Both the position numbers and the translations under genes were made by a program. Of a DNA stretch of 64,000 nt, positions 8,639 through 16,882 are shown piece after piece. A model generated the notes under the pieces. The model made no database searches. It saw nothing but the letters and a program-made list of their open reading frames with translations, and had not been told where the DNA came from. Source of the DNA: Anaerotignum faecicola (GTDB lineage: Bacteria; Bacillota; Clostridia; Lachnospirales; Anaerotignaceae); NCBI RefSeq assembly GCF_003865035.1, contig NZ_BHVZ01000001.1, positions 186,001 to 250,000 of the forward strand, in the 5' to 3' direction. The number at the start of each line of letters is the position of its first letter. Position 1 is the stretch's first letter.

Positions 8639-9010
8639 CTAAAGCAAACTCAGGATTCCACTTGGGACAGAGCGAAGCAATGCGCCCTTGCTTCCCGATT
8701 CCTTCCGCAATAAAAAAAGCGTCCAAGCTTGGACGCTTTTTTGTTGCTCCTCCTTCAGATGGACAAGCCTTACTTCATGCCCCAGAAATTCATTATAGCG
8801 GAAGGATTCCCTTCTGCCATTTTCCATCTGACAGTAAAAATGGTGGGGATATAATTCCAGCACCACGCCATGACGAATTTCCCGTGTAATATATGTATAA
8901 TCCTTCAAAAGAGAACGCTCCTCAACAATAATAGACTTCCCCTTTTCCAATCCATACTTACCTGCAAGCTCCTTCAGCCATGTATTTTTCCACATTCTTC
9001 TTTCCTTCAT
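8639..9010 (-). CDS. Small hypothetical protein divergent from a LexA-like repressor; CDS runs through a terminator
   Basis: 123 residues, no domain recognised. The first ~90 residues are basic and aromatic with a beta-like centre (GVVLELYPHHFYCQ). The last ~33 residues are encoded by a perfect terminator palindrome (8713-8742) and the DNA beyond it, and look arbitrary. The stop abuts the stop of the convergent ABC lipoprotein gene. AAAGGGG lies six bases before the ATG. Its promoter (TTGACA/TATGAT, 9085-9114) has one palindromic operator in the spacer and another on the -35, so the adjacent repressor very probably controls it. A lost original stop codon would explain the odd tail. A DNA-damage-inducible accessory role is a guess from context only. 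Confidence 0.6.
   Translation of the reverse strand: MKERRMWKNTWLKELAGKYGLEKGKSIIVEERSLLKDYTYITREIRHGVVLELYPHHFYCQMENGRRESFRYNEFLGHEVRLVHLKEEQQKSVQAWTLFLLRKESGSKGALLRSVPSGILSLL
8713..8742. terminator. Perfect palindromic bidirectional terminator
   Basis: GCGTCC centred on AAGCTT pairs with GGACGC, flanked by six A residues and six T residues, so both strands have a stem plus U-tract. It lies inside the minus-strand reading frame. Confidence 0.85.
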
Positions 9011-9028
9011 CTCATACCCCTTTCGTAT

Positions 9029-9043
9029 TACGGTTTGCCCGTA
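9029..9043. promoter_or_regulatory. Operator site 1 (TACGG-N5-CCGTA)
   Basis: Perfect 5-bp arms around TTTGC, in the leader of the minus-strand gene, 63 bases (six helical turns) from site 2. Confidence 0.7.
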
Positions 9044-9084
9044 ATTATGATTTAAAAAAATAAGCTACTCCTTTGTCTGACACA

Positions 9085-9114
9085 ATCATACTACGGTTTC
9101 ACCGTATCTGTCAA
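9085..9114 (-). promoter_or_regulatory. Promoter of the small divergent gene
   Basis: TTGACA (9114-9109), an 18-base spacer, TATGAT (9090-9085). Operator site 2 fills the spacer and site 3 overlaps the -35. Confidence 0.7.
9092..9106. promoter_or_regulatory. Operator site 2 (TACGG-N5-CCGTA)
   Basis: Perfect palindromic arms around TTTCA, lying in the spacer of the minus-strand promoter. Confidence 0.75.
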
Positions 9115-9127
9115 CGGTTTTTTCGTA
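9113..9127. promoter_or_regulatory. Operator site 3, degenerate (AACGG-N5-TCGTA)
   Basis: Three of five arm positions remain symmetrical. Its start is exactly 21 bases (two helical turns) from site 2, and it overlaps the -35 of the minus-strand promoter. Confidence 0.55.
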
Positions 9128-9143
9128 ATTTTTATAAAATATA

Positions 9144-9171
9144 TTGCATTTCTACGATTTAACCGTATAAT
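9144..9171 (+). promoter_or_regulatory. Promoter of the LexA-like repressor gene
   Basis: TTGCAT (9144-9149), a 16-base spacer, perfect TATAAT (9166-9171). Operator site 4 sits inside the spacer, implying autorepression. Confidence 0.7.
9153..9167. promoter_or_regulatory. Operator site 4 (TACGA-N5-CCGTA)
   Basis: One arm mismatch. It is 40 bases from site 3 and lies between the -35 and -10 of the repressor promoter. Confidence 0.65.
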
Positions 9172-9191
9172 AAAAATAGGAAGGTGATTTT

Positions 9192-9836
9192 ATGGACAAC
9201 AGTAAAACCATACTGGCGAAAAATATCCGCTATCTCATGGAACAGAAGCAAAAAACAAGAACCGAGCTTTGCGAAGCACTTGGCGTAAAATATACCACCC
9301 TCAGCGACTGGGTAAACGGAAAAACCTATCCCCGCATTGATAAAATCGAGCGGATGGCGGCGTATTTCGGTGTGGAAAAATCTGCCCTTCTGGAGGACAG
9401 AAACCATCTGCCGCAGGATGCCATCCCCTATACCCCTCGCCCGACAAAGCCAATCCCCATTGTTGGCGTGGTCAACTGCGGCATGCCCCTTCTGGCAGAG
9501 GATAATATTGAGGGCTATATCGAAACACCCTTGGAGGATTTAAACAGCGGCGAGGAATATTTCTGGCTGCGTGCCAAGGGGGATAGTATGACAAATATTG
9601 GTATCCACGAAGGAGATTTTCTGCTCATCCGCAAACAAAGCAACGTGGACAGCGGTGATATCGCCGTCGTTTCCGTCAATGGGGACGATGCCACCCTCAA
9701 GCGCGTGATAAAAAAGGAAAATGCGATTGTTCTCCAGCCTGAAAACCCCGCGTATGAAATGAAAATCTTCGTCGGCAAGGAGATGGAGGATGTTCATATC
9801 CGTGGACGGCTGATGAAGCTGGAAAAACGCTTTTAA
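9192..9836 (+). CDS. LexA/CI-like self-cleaving repressor (HTH_XRE + peptidase S24)
   Basis: 214 residues. An XRE-type helix-turn-helix (about 6-65, ELCEALGVKYTTLSDWVNG) is followed by an S24 domain (about 88-214). The UmuD/LexA self-cleavage residues are present: a Cys96-Gly97 scissile pair in VVNCGMP, Ser132 in AKGDSM and Lys170 in DATLKR. RecA-stimulated autocleavage is therefore plausible, as for LexA, CI and UmuD. The promoter contains a copy of the TACGG-N5-CCGTA palindrome, and three more copies cover the divergent promoter. An alkyltransferase-like gene follows after 50 bases. It is not the housekeeping LexA, whose DNA-binding domain is a winged helix; it is closer to phage repressors and ImmR/HdiR-type regulators. 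AGGAAGGTGA precedes the ATG. Confidence 0.88.
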   Translation: MDNSKTILAKNIRYLMEQKQKTRTELCEALGVKYTTLSDWVNGKTYPRIDKIERMAAYFGVEKSALLEDRNHLPQDAIPYTPRPTKPIPIVGVVNCGMPLLAEDNIEGYIETPLEDLNSGEEYFWLRAKGDSMTNIGIHEGDFLLIRKQSNVDSGDIAVVSVNGDDATLKRVIKKENAIVLQPENPAYEMKIFVGKEMEDVHIRGRLMKLEKRF

Positions 9837-9886
9837 ATAAACTATCGGAAGTACAATAAAGGCAAAGCAATCGGAGGTGAAGCTGC

Positions 9887-10516
9887 ATGACAGCACGCGA
9901 GGAGGTATTAGCCTATGCCCTATCCTTTGCGGATGTATACACAGAACGACCCTTTCGCGACCAAAACTGGCAGTTGGTGCGCATCAAGGGAAGCAAAAAG
10001 ACCTTTCTCTGGATTTACGACCGAGGGGGATATCTCAATCTGAATGTAAAGGTAGCGCCCGAATGGCGTGATTTCTGGCGGAACACCTATCCTGCCGTGG
10101 TTGCGGGCTATCATCAAAACAAAATGCACTGGAATACGATTATTCTGGACGGCACCATTCCCACGCAGGATATCAAACGCATGATTGCCGAAAGCTACGA
10201 TTTGATTGCGGATAGTCCCACCAAGCGCATCTACGAGGCGGTCAAAAAAATCCCCAAAGGCTGTGTCGCAACCTATGGGATGATTGCGGCGCTGGCAGGT
10301 GACCCGAACATGGCGCGCGCGGTCGGCAATGCCCTGCATAAAAACCCGGACCCTGCAAATATCCCCTGCTATCGTGTTGTCAATGCCAAGGGAGAGCTTT
10401 CCGGTTCCTTTGCCTTCGGCGGAGAAGCTGCACAGGAAAAGCTTTTGCAGGCGGATGGCATTGAGGTAGTCAACGGAAGGGTCGATTTGGAAAAATATCG
10501 ATGGAAATTCAAATAG
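9887..10516 (+). CDS. YjbR/MmcQ-like domain fused to an MGMT (DNA alkyltransferase) domain
   Basis: 209 residues. Residues ~1-100 look like the YjbR/MmcQ (DUF419) double-wing DNA-binding fold (RPFRDQNWQLVRIKGSKKTF, NLNVKVAPEW, MHWNTIIL). Residues ~110-200 form an O6-alkylguanine-DNA alkyltransferase domain: IYEAVKKIPKGCVATYG, the RAVGNAL recognition-helix region with its arginine finger, and IPCYRVV with the acceptor Cys near 161. The usual PCHR histidine is Tyr. The Cys is kept, so it is not a classical alkyltransferase-like protein (PWHR). It lies 50 bases after the LexA-like gene and probably in one transcript. Repair of alkylated DNA under repressor control is inferred. Confidence 0.82.
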   Translation: MTAREEVLAYALSFADVYTERPFRDQNWQLVRIKGSKKTFLWIYDRGGYLNLNVKVAPEWRDFWRNTYPAVVAGYHQNKMHWNTIILDGTIPTQDIKRMIAESYDLIADSPTKRIYEAVKKIPKGCVATYGMIAALAGDPNMARAVGNALHKNPDPANIPCYRVVNAKGELSGSFAFGGEAAQEKLLQADGIEVVNGRVDLEKYRWKFK

Positions 10517-10521
10517 GACGC

Positions 10522-10556
10522 AAAAAGGGTGTGATAAAATTTATCACACCCTTTTT
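10522..10556. terminator. Bidirectional terminator between the MGMT fusion and lepA
   Basis: Near-perfect palindrome of 17-base arms (AAAAAGGGTGTGATAAA and its complement) with A and T tails, placed between two convergent genes. Confidence 0.9.
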
Positions 10557-10559
10557 CTT

Positions 10560-12374
10560 TTATTCTTCATCCAGCTTCAGTACAGACATAAATGCCTTCT
10601 GCGGCACCTCTACGCTGCCAATCTGGCGCATACGCTTTTTCCCTTCCTTCTGCTTTTCAAGCAGCTTTTTCTTACGGGAAATATCACCGCCATAGCATTT
10701 TGCCAGAACATCCTTGCGCATTGCGCTGATGGTTTCTCTGGCGATAATTTTGCTGCCGATTGCCGCCTGAATGGGAATTTCAAACAGATGTCTGGGAATT
10801 TCCTTTTTCAGCTTTTCGCACATTTTTCTGCCACGCTCTGTTGCAGAATCCTTATGCACAATAAAGGACAGCGCATCCACAGGCTCCCTGTTTACCAGAA
10901 TATCCAGCTTCACCAGCTCGCTTTCCTGATAGCCCAGCAGGCTGTAATCGAAGGACGCATAGCCGCGGCTTCTGGATTTCAGCACATCGAAGAAATCGTA
11001 AATAATTTCGTTTAACGGCATGTGGTATGTCAGCATCACACGGGAGGAATCCAGATATTCCATACTGATGTATTCGCCGCGCCGCTGCTGGCAAAGCTCC
11101 ATAATCGGGCCGACATAATCCTTCGGGAGCATGATTTCCGCCTTCACAATCGGCTCCTCCATCTTCTCGATTCTGGCAGGATCGGGCATATTGCTCGGGT
11201 TGGATAAATCAAAGCTCGTCCCATCCGTCAGGTATACCTTATAAATAACACTGGGGGCAGTTGTTACCAAGTCCAGATTATATTCTCTTTCCAGTCTTTC
11301 CTGAATAATTTCCAAATGCAGCAGTCCAAGGAAGCCGCAGCGGAACCCAAAGCCTAACGCAACAGAGGTTTCCGGCTCAAAGAACAGCGCCGCATCATTG
11401 AGCTGCAGCTTCTCCAGTGCATCGCGCAAATCGGGATATTTTGCCCCATCCACAGGGAAAATGCCGCAGTAAACCATCGGGTTTACCTTCTTATAGCCGG
11501 GCAGTGCCTCTGCGGTCGGGTTTTCCGCCAATGTAACCGTATCGCCCACGCGTGTATCGGATACCGTTTTGATGCTTGCCGTAAAATAGCCAACCATGCC
11601 GGCACTCAGCTCATCCACAGGCAGGAAACGCCCGGGGCCGAAAATGCCAACCTCAACAACATCAAATTCCTTCCCCGTTGCCATCATTTTGACTCTGCTG
11701 CCCTTACGAATCGAGCCGTCAAACACACGCATCAGAACGATAACGCCGCGGTACTGGTCATATACAGAGTCGAACACCAATGCCTTCAGCGGCGCATTGA
11801 CATCCCCCGTGGGCGCGGGAATATCTGTAATAATGCGTTCCAGAACCTCCTCGATATTGATGCCGTTTTTCGCAGAAATTTCAGGGGCATCCTCCGCAGG
11901 AATCCCGATGATATCCTCAATTTCCTGCTTTGCCCATTTCGGGTTTGCGCTGGGCAGGTCAATCTTATTGATAACCGGAAGAATTTCCAGATTATTATCC
12001 AACGCCAGATAAACATTTGCCAGTGTCTGTGCTTCAATGCCCTGCGCCGCATCCACAATCAGCACCGCACCCTCGCACGCCGCAAGGGAACGGGATACCT
12101 CATAGTTGAAATCGACATGTCCGGGTGTATCAATCAGGTTAAACTGATATTCCTCCCCATCCTGCGCGCGATAAATCAGACGAACCGCCTGCGATTTGAT
12201 GGTGATTCCTCTTTCACGCTCCAGATCCATGTTATCCAAAACCTGCTCCTGCATTTCTCTATCTGTTAAAAGACCTGTTTTCTGAATCAGTCTGTCTGCC
12301 AATGTGGATTTGCCGTGGTCAATATGCGCCACAATGCAAAAATTCCGAATGTGTTTCTGTTTGTCCTGAGACAT
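10560..12374 (-). CDS. lepA: Elongation factor 4 (LepA), ribosomal back-translocase GTPase
   Basis: 604 residues, the full family length. G1 [10 protein letters not shown]2/switch-[16 protein letters not shown]3 DTPGHVDF, G4 NKIDLPSA and a C-terminal LepA-specific domain ending with a Lys-rich, Arg-rich tail ([20 protein letters not shown]). LepA binds ribosomes and influences translocation and initiation under ionic stress. AAGGAGG lies seven bases before the ATG. In many Firmicutes lepA is followed by hemW and hrcA; here hemW-hrcA lie 11 kb upstream, so the ancestral cluster has been split. Confidence 0.97.
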   Translation of the reverse strand: MSQDKQKHIRNFCIVAHIDHGKSTLADRLIQKTGLLTDREMQEQVLDNMDLERERGITIKSQAVRLIYRAQDGEEYQFNLIDTPGHVDFNYEVSRSLAACEGAVLIVDAAQGIEAQTLANVYLALDNNLEILPVINKIDLPSANPKWAKQEIEDIIGIPAEDAPEISAKNGINIEEVLERIITDIPAPTGDVNAPLKALVFDSVYDQYRGVIVLMRVFDGSIRKGSRVKMMATGKEFDVVEVGIFGPGRFLPVDELSAGMVGYFTASIKTVSDTRVGDTVTLAENPTAEALPGYKKVNPMVYCGIFPVDGAKYPDLRDALEKLQLNDAALFFEPETSVALGFGFRCGFLGLLHLEIIQERLEREYNLDLVTTAPSVIYKVYLTDGTSFDLSNPSNMPDPARIEKMEEPIVKAEIMLPKDYVGPIMELCQQRRGEYISMEYLDSSRVMLTYHMPLNEIIYDFFDVLKSRSRGYASFDYSLLGYQESELVKLDILVNREPVDALSFIVHKDSATERGRKMCEKLKKEIPRHLFEIPIQAAIGSKIIARETISAMRKDVLAKCYGGDISRKKKLLEKQKEGKKRMRQIGSVEVPQKAFMSVLKLDEE

Positions 12375-12486
12375 ACGCTTCCTCCTTGCACAAAATTTGT
12401 TCTATCCGTAATATCTTATTCTACCACAGTCTCCGGGAGGAAGTCAAAAGAATCACATCTTTTCTTTTCATTCAAACCGCCGCCGC

Positions 12487-12840
12487 TTACTCCAATTCCT
12501 CCAATGCCTCGCGTACTCTTTCGTATTCCCTTCTTACGGCATCATAATACTGCCCTGTTTCCGCAGGAAGCGCCTCCTTGCCGCGCAGCAGCTCCGTCAT
12601 CGCGGAACAAACCTCCGCCAGAGCAGAAAGGCTTAGGTTCAGTGCCATTCCCTTCAGCGTATGCACCGCACGAAATGCCTGCTCCGCCTCGGATTTTTCC
12701 ACTGCCTCTGCCAGAAGCGTCATGCTGTTGTCACCCGGCAGCATTTTCAGGAATTTCCGAATCAGCACATCACTTTGCAGGCGATTGATTGCATCTGTAT
12801 AGTCTCCATCAACCTTCTGATAAAATTCATTTACCGTCAT
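12487..12840 (-). CDS. Histidine phosphotransfer (Hpt) domain protein
   Basis: 117 residues, a single four-helix Hpt domain. The phospho-accepting His lies in AVHTLKGMALNLSLSALAE (the HxLKG motif, His about 59). Hpt proteins relay phosphate between a hybrid kinase receiver and a response regulator. It begins 12 bases after the REC/HD-GYP/GGDEF gene, with AAGGAGG before its ATG, so the two are surely co-transcribed. It has no kinase of its own nearby; the hybrid kinase at 31130 is a possible phosphodonor by inference. Confidence 0.88.
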   Translation of the reverse strand: MTVNEFYQKVDGDYTDAINRLQSDVLIRKFLKMLPGDNSMTLLAEAVEKSEAEQAFRAVHTLKGMALNLSLSALAEVCSAMTELLRGKEALPAETGQYYDAVRREYERVREALEELE

Positions 12841-12852
12841 AAATACCCCTCC

Positions 12853-15291
12853 TTAAAAAATCACCGCGCGATTCTTTTCTTTCTTCGCCTCATATAAGGC
12901 GGCATCTGCCTTCTGAATCAAATCCGAAATCCGCCCCGAAGCATACGCACCGCCAATACTGATGGTCAGCTTCAGCTCCGGATACTGCGCCACCTCAATC
13001 TTACGCACCGCTCGGCAGAGCTCCTCCAGCTTTCGTTCCAGAATCTGCTCCGGCATATTATCAAACAGCAGGAAAAACTCATCTCCACCGTAGCGAATCA
13101 GTGCATCGTTGCTGCGCAGCATGGAACGAATTGTTTGCGCCACATAATACAATGCCGCATCCCCCGCGGTATGCCCGAAGCGATCATTGATTTTCTTGAA
13201 ATTATCAATATCAATCATCGCCAGCGCATATTCTCCGCTCAGGTTACGCACCCGTTCATCGTAATACCGGCGATTATATACTCTTGTTGCAGAATCCATA
13301 TAAACCTGCCTGTTCCGCACAAGCAGCTGATTCAGAACGTGCTCGCTTTCTATGCCGTTGATATCCTCCGAGCGAATCGGGTTCACACATTCCAGAGAAT
13401 AGGACATGCCGTCTATCTCGATTGGCATTGCAAATACATAATAGACATCATTGCCAATCGGCTCCACCTTCGTCTGTATCTTCCCCATACGGATGGCATC
13501 CTGCGAAATGCAGCGCTCACAGCGGCGCGATTTCCCCCAGAGGGCAAAGCAATCCTCATTCTTCTGCACAGAATGACTCTCCTTTGTTGTAGAAACCTGC
13601 ATACAGATTTCAGGGTCCACCAGCCGAACCGTTTCAAACATCGTCCGATATCCCTGCAGCACAGGGCCAACCTGCTTCTCCGTAATCCGAATCACACTTT
13701 CTCCACTCGCCAGAATGGGCAACAGCACCTGCTTCTGCAAAGCAGGCTTCGCTGCTTCGGCATCATACATCTGTATTCTCTTATAGTTTTCATCAATATC
13801 TACAATTTTTCCGAGCAGAGAGCTATAATGTCCCTCGCTGTCCTTCTTGCCCGAAACCAGAATGGCAGTCTGACATTGACTCGGCTTTCCGTTTAGCGTA
13901 ATCTGTGCCATAAACTCCATCTGTGTCCGGTCAGTCGGCAGCTCCTGTAATTTCTCGGTAAGCAGCGCAAGCGTCTTTTTCCCGAAAACGGAAAGAAAGG
14001 CTTCATTTTCCATCGGGTCAACAATCACATCCGGCAGTCCCGTCTGCTCTACTGCACCCTTGGAAAGATGCAGAGAGGAAGGCTGTGCAGTATATTCAAA
14101 CCACAGCTCTCCGCTGAGATTTGCGAAAAATTCTGCTTTTGTGTTGGCCTCCTCCAGCTGCTTTGTCATGCGCGCCGCAATGACATCCTGTCCACTGTAA
14201 AGCTCCTCCACCGTTTCATATACCTGCTCCGCACTCTGTCCCACAGGCTTTTTCTCCACGCCATGCCGCAGGGTCTCCGAAAGCTCATCCATACATTCAA
14301 GCAGGAGCGGATTCAGACTGCCACATTCGCCGTTATGCATCATAGCAAGTGCCGTATCATGCGAAAAGGCTTCTTTATAGCTGCGCTCATTCGTCAGCGC
14401 ATCATAAGCATCCGCAACGGAAACCACCTGTGCCGCAATGGGAATATTATCCCCTGCCAGCCCGTCCGGATAGCCCTTGCCATCCCAACGCTCATGGTGC
14501 CAGCGGCAGATCATCGTGGCGTATTTCACCAGTTTTTCATTCTGATACACAGACATTCCTGAAATAATATCCGCACCAATCACCGTATGCCGTTTCACAA
14601 TGGCAAATTCCTCCTCAGTCAGCTTGCCGGGCTTTGTCAGAATTTCCTCCGGAATCAGCAGTTTCCCGATATCATGCAGGCTTGCCGCCATGCAAATTAC
14701 ATCTATATCATCCGGATTCAGCGCATAGCGGTTCGTCCGCTTCATCAGACAGTGCAGCAAAAGCCCCGTCACACGGCTTACGCCGGACATGTGCATCCCC
14801 TTTTCCCCGCAGCGCAGCCCCAAGGCATAGCCCAGAATCGATATCATAACCTCGTTGCTTTTTTCTCTGCGGAAAAACCAATCCGCAACCACGTCCATCA
14901 GCTGATGCTTTTTGGTATGCAGCAGGATTGTGTTGATGATGCGGCGGCGAACGATGCCGGGTACAAAGGGACGGCTGATGTAGTCAGATGCACCCAGTTC
15001 AAATGCACGGTCGATGTAGGTATTGCTGGTTTCCGCGGAAATCATGATGGTGGGGATATCCTCAATCCAATGTCTGCGGTTCATTTCCTCCAGAACCTCA
15101 AATCCGTCCATCTCAGGCATCACAATATCCAGCAGCAATGCGGAAATCTGCGTGCCATAGCTCTGCAACGCAATGATGACTTCCTGCCCATTTGTTGCTT
15201 CAATCACTTCAAATTCCTGATCCAGTACATTTGCAAGAATTGCGCGGTTCATTTCAGAATCGTCTGCAATCAGCAGTTTTCTTCGTCTCAT
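12853..15291 (-). CDS. Response regulator with HD-GYP and GGDEF domains (cyclic-di-GMP turnover)
   Basis: 812 residues. An N-terminal REC domain (phospho-Asp in LLDIVMPEMDG, about residue 59) is followed by HD-GYP (about 145-330: LHDIGKLLIPEEIL, HHERWDGKGYPDGLAGDNIP, VADAYDALTNERSYK). Then come two PAS-like stretches (about 375-480 and 525-640) and a C-terminal GGDEF domain (RYGGDEFFLLF) with an RxxD inhibitory site (RSND) exactly five residues before it. Both phosphodiesterase and diguanylate cyclase sites look intact. A Cys cluster, CFALWGKSRRCERC, lies before the GGDEF domain. The Hpt gene follows directly. Output is probably cyclic-di-GMP level, controlling motility or biofilm. GGAGAGGA precedes the ATG. 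Confidence 0.92.
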   Translation of the reverse strand: MRRRKLLIADDSEMNRAILANVLDQEFEVIEATNGQEVIIALQSYGTQISALLLDIVMPEMDGFEVLEEMNRRHWIEDIPTIMISAETSNTYIDRAFELGASDYISRPFVPGIVRRRIINTILLHTKKHQLMDVVADWFFRREKSNEVMISILGYALGLRCGEKGMHMSGVSRVTGLLLHCLMKRTNRYALNPDDIDVICMAASLHDIGKLLIPEEILTKPGKLTEEEFAIVKRHTVIGADIISGMSVYQNEKLVKYATMICRWHHERWDGKGYPDGLAGDNIPIAAQVVSVADAYDALTNERSYKEAFSHDTALAMMHNGECGSLNPLLLECMDELSETLRHGVEKKPVGQSAEQVYETVEELYSGQDVIAARMTKQLEEANTKAEFFANLSGELWFEYTAQPSSLHLSKGAVEQTGLPDVIVDPMENEAFLSVFGKKTLALLTEKLQELPTDRTQMEFMAQITLNGKPSQCQTAILVSGKKDSEGHYSSLLGKIVDIDENYKRIQMYDAEAAKPALQKQVLLPILASGESVIRITEKQVGPVLQGYRTMFETVRLVDPEICMQVSTTKESHSVQKNEDCFALWGKSRRCERCISQDAIRMGKIQTKVEPIGNDVYYVFAMPIEIDGMSYSLECVNPIRSEDINGIESEHVLNQLLVRNRQVYMDSATRVYNRRYYDERVRNLSGEYALAMIDIDNFKKINDRFGHTAGDAALYYVAQTIRSMLRSNDALIRYGGDEFFLLFDNMPEQILERKLEELCRAVRKIEVAQYPELKLTISIGGAYASGRISDLIQKADAALYEAKKEKNRAVIF

Positions 15292-15454
15292 AAGGCGATC
15301 CTCTCCTGTCGTTCTGTCTTTTGTATCTCAAGCTCTGCCGCGAATTCTGCCTGACGCTGTAAAGCCTCACTCTGCCCTTGAAATATTCAAAATTCCCCAA
15401 AAAGTTACATTTAATGTGAATATTATAGCACATCTATATCTTATTGCCAACGAA

Positions 15455-15497
15455 AAACAGGAACATCAAGGCTGCTTCTGCTTTGCTGTTCCTGTTT
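15455..15497 (-). terminator. Terminator after the two-stalk-domain protein gene
   Basis: Arms AAACAGGAACA and TGTTCCTGTTT with a 21-base loop. On the minus strand the stem is followed by TTTTC. Confidence 0.65.
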
Positions 15498-15526
15498 GTG
15501 TTTCTTCTATATAAAATTATCAGCTG

Positions 15527-16555
15527 TTATTCTGCATCAAAGGCGTGCGCCGTTACGAAGGTTGCGCCCCCATTGTCAATATAGGTCGTTTCTACCTCGC
15601 ATTTCTGCTTCAGCTCCTGCATATCGAAATAGCGGGAAACCGTCTGCTTCTCTACCTTGTAGCTGTTTTTATCCATATCTAATGCCATCTGCTTTGCATC
15701 AGCATCGGAAAGCTTCTGCGCACCTGCCTTTGTGATATCAAAATCGGGATTCTTTTCCCCGATAAAGGTAATCAGCGCTGCTTTTTTATTGATACAGAGA
15801 ACCCGATAGCCGAAATTCTTTGTCATAACACCGTTTACATTCAGACGCATATCCAGTGTGATGAGGTTAGGCGTATTGCTGCCCTCCTCTGCTTCTGTGA
15901 TAATAAAATCAGCCGCCTTGAAGTCCTTGTCTACATTCTTCTGCATATAGACCTCCAGTGCTGCATAATCCTTCGAATCAGGGACATAAGGCACATCCTC
16001 CTCAATCTCCTTCTGCTTCGCCCCTTCAACCAGAAAATCCTTTACGGATATGCTGACTCCCTCGTCGTTCTGCTCGCCTGTGGAGAGCTGAATCCGATTC
16101 TTTTCGCTGTCCCATCCACAGGTGAAGTCCATAATCTCGACCAAATCGCGCAGCTTGAAATAATTATAACCGTCAATATTCAGGCAATTCATGTTTTCGT
16201 ATTCCGTTGCGCCAACGAGAATGGTCTGCTTGCTTTGCTGTACGGCTTTTGCCTGCTTTGCCGCACTCAGATGCTGCAAATCCTGCGCAGCACTTTCCTT
16301 TGTCAGAGAAGCCTGCTTTTTCGCTTCGTTCCAATCGACACGATAGCCGAGGATTTTCCCCAAATCGCGCAGCATAAAATAATTATTATCCTGATACAGA
16401 TACGCGGGGACAGCCTCCACCGTCTGCACGCCCTCTCCCGACTGCACGGAAAGCGTGTTTTTGGACGGCGTAACCGCAAGCCCTGCCGCAAGGGCACTTT
16501 GTGTAAAAATAAGCGTGCCTGCCATTGCCCCAACTACAACAAATTTTTTCTTCAT
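15527..16555 (-). CDS. Secreted protein with two copper-amine-oxidase-N (stalk) repeats
   Basis: 342 residues. A signal peptide (MKKKFVVVGAMAG..., cleavage near LAA-GL) is followed by two stalk motifs: NNYFMLRDLGKILGYRVDW (about 55-75) and YNYFKLRDLVEIMDFTCGW (about 130-150). An Asp/Lys-rich domain (about 185-342) follows, with the SYKVEKQTVSRYFDMQELKQ segment near the end; I do not recognise this part. The stalk domain is a dimerisation or tether module in exported clostridial proteins, with no oxidase activity implied. AAGGAGG precedes the ATG. It stands alone between the cyclic-di-GMP gene and a phosphatase gene on the other strand. Confidence 0.82.
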   Translation of the reverse strand: MKKKFVVVGAMAGTLIFTQSALAAGLAVTPSKNTLSVQSGEGVQTVEAVPAYLYQDNNYFMLRDLGKILGYRVDWNEAKKQASLTKESAAQDLQHLSAAKQAKAVQQSKQTILVGATEYENMNCLNIDGYNYFKLRDLVEIMDFTCGWDSEKNRIQLSTGEQNDEGVSISVKDFLVEGAKQKEIEEDVPYVPDSKDYAALEVYMQKNVDKDFKAADFIITEAEEGSNTPNLITLDMRLNVNGVMTKNFGYRVLCINKKAALITFIGEKNPDFDITKAGAQKLSDADAKQMALDMDKNSYKVEKQTVSRYFDMQELKQKCEVETTYIDNGGATFVTAHAFDAE

Positions 16556-16882
16556 CTGTCATACCTCCTTACGCAATACGTTTTCCCTTTACTTGCCCGA
16601 ACTTCCCTTCGGATAGCTTCATCTTATCAGACATCTTAGCAAATTGCATCTGATTTGCGTAAAATTTATAAAATTTTAAGAAATAAACGCAATTACTGCG
16701 CTAGGAGGGGTGCGTGAAGGGTGCATTTATTTCCACACATAAATGCACCAAACATGTATTTTTCTCTGTCGAGGCAGAGAAAAAGTGCCCACCTTTTCCA
16801 CCAGACGCCTTCTTGTTTTTGCAAAATACAGAAATTTCAGGTAAAATAGGAAAAAACATAATTAGAAAGGTGTTTGATATTC
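16556..16882. other. 327-base divergent intergenic region with two hairpins
   Basis: No convincing gene. It holds an IR of 10-base arms GGTGCATTTA / TAAATGCACC (16720-16749) and a second IR TTTTTCTCTG / CAGAGAAAAA (16759-16784). Both lie in the leader of the phosphatase gene. A GTG at 16714 behind AGGAGGGG opens a frame, but it runs out of frame into the phosphatase gene, so I do not call it. Confidence 0.5.
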
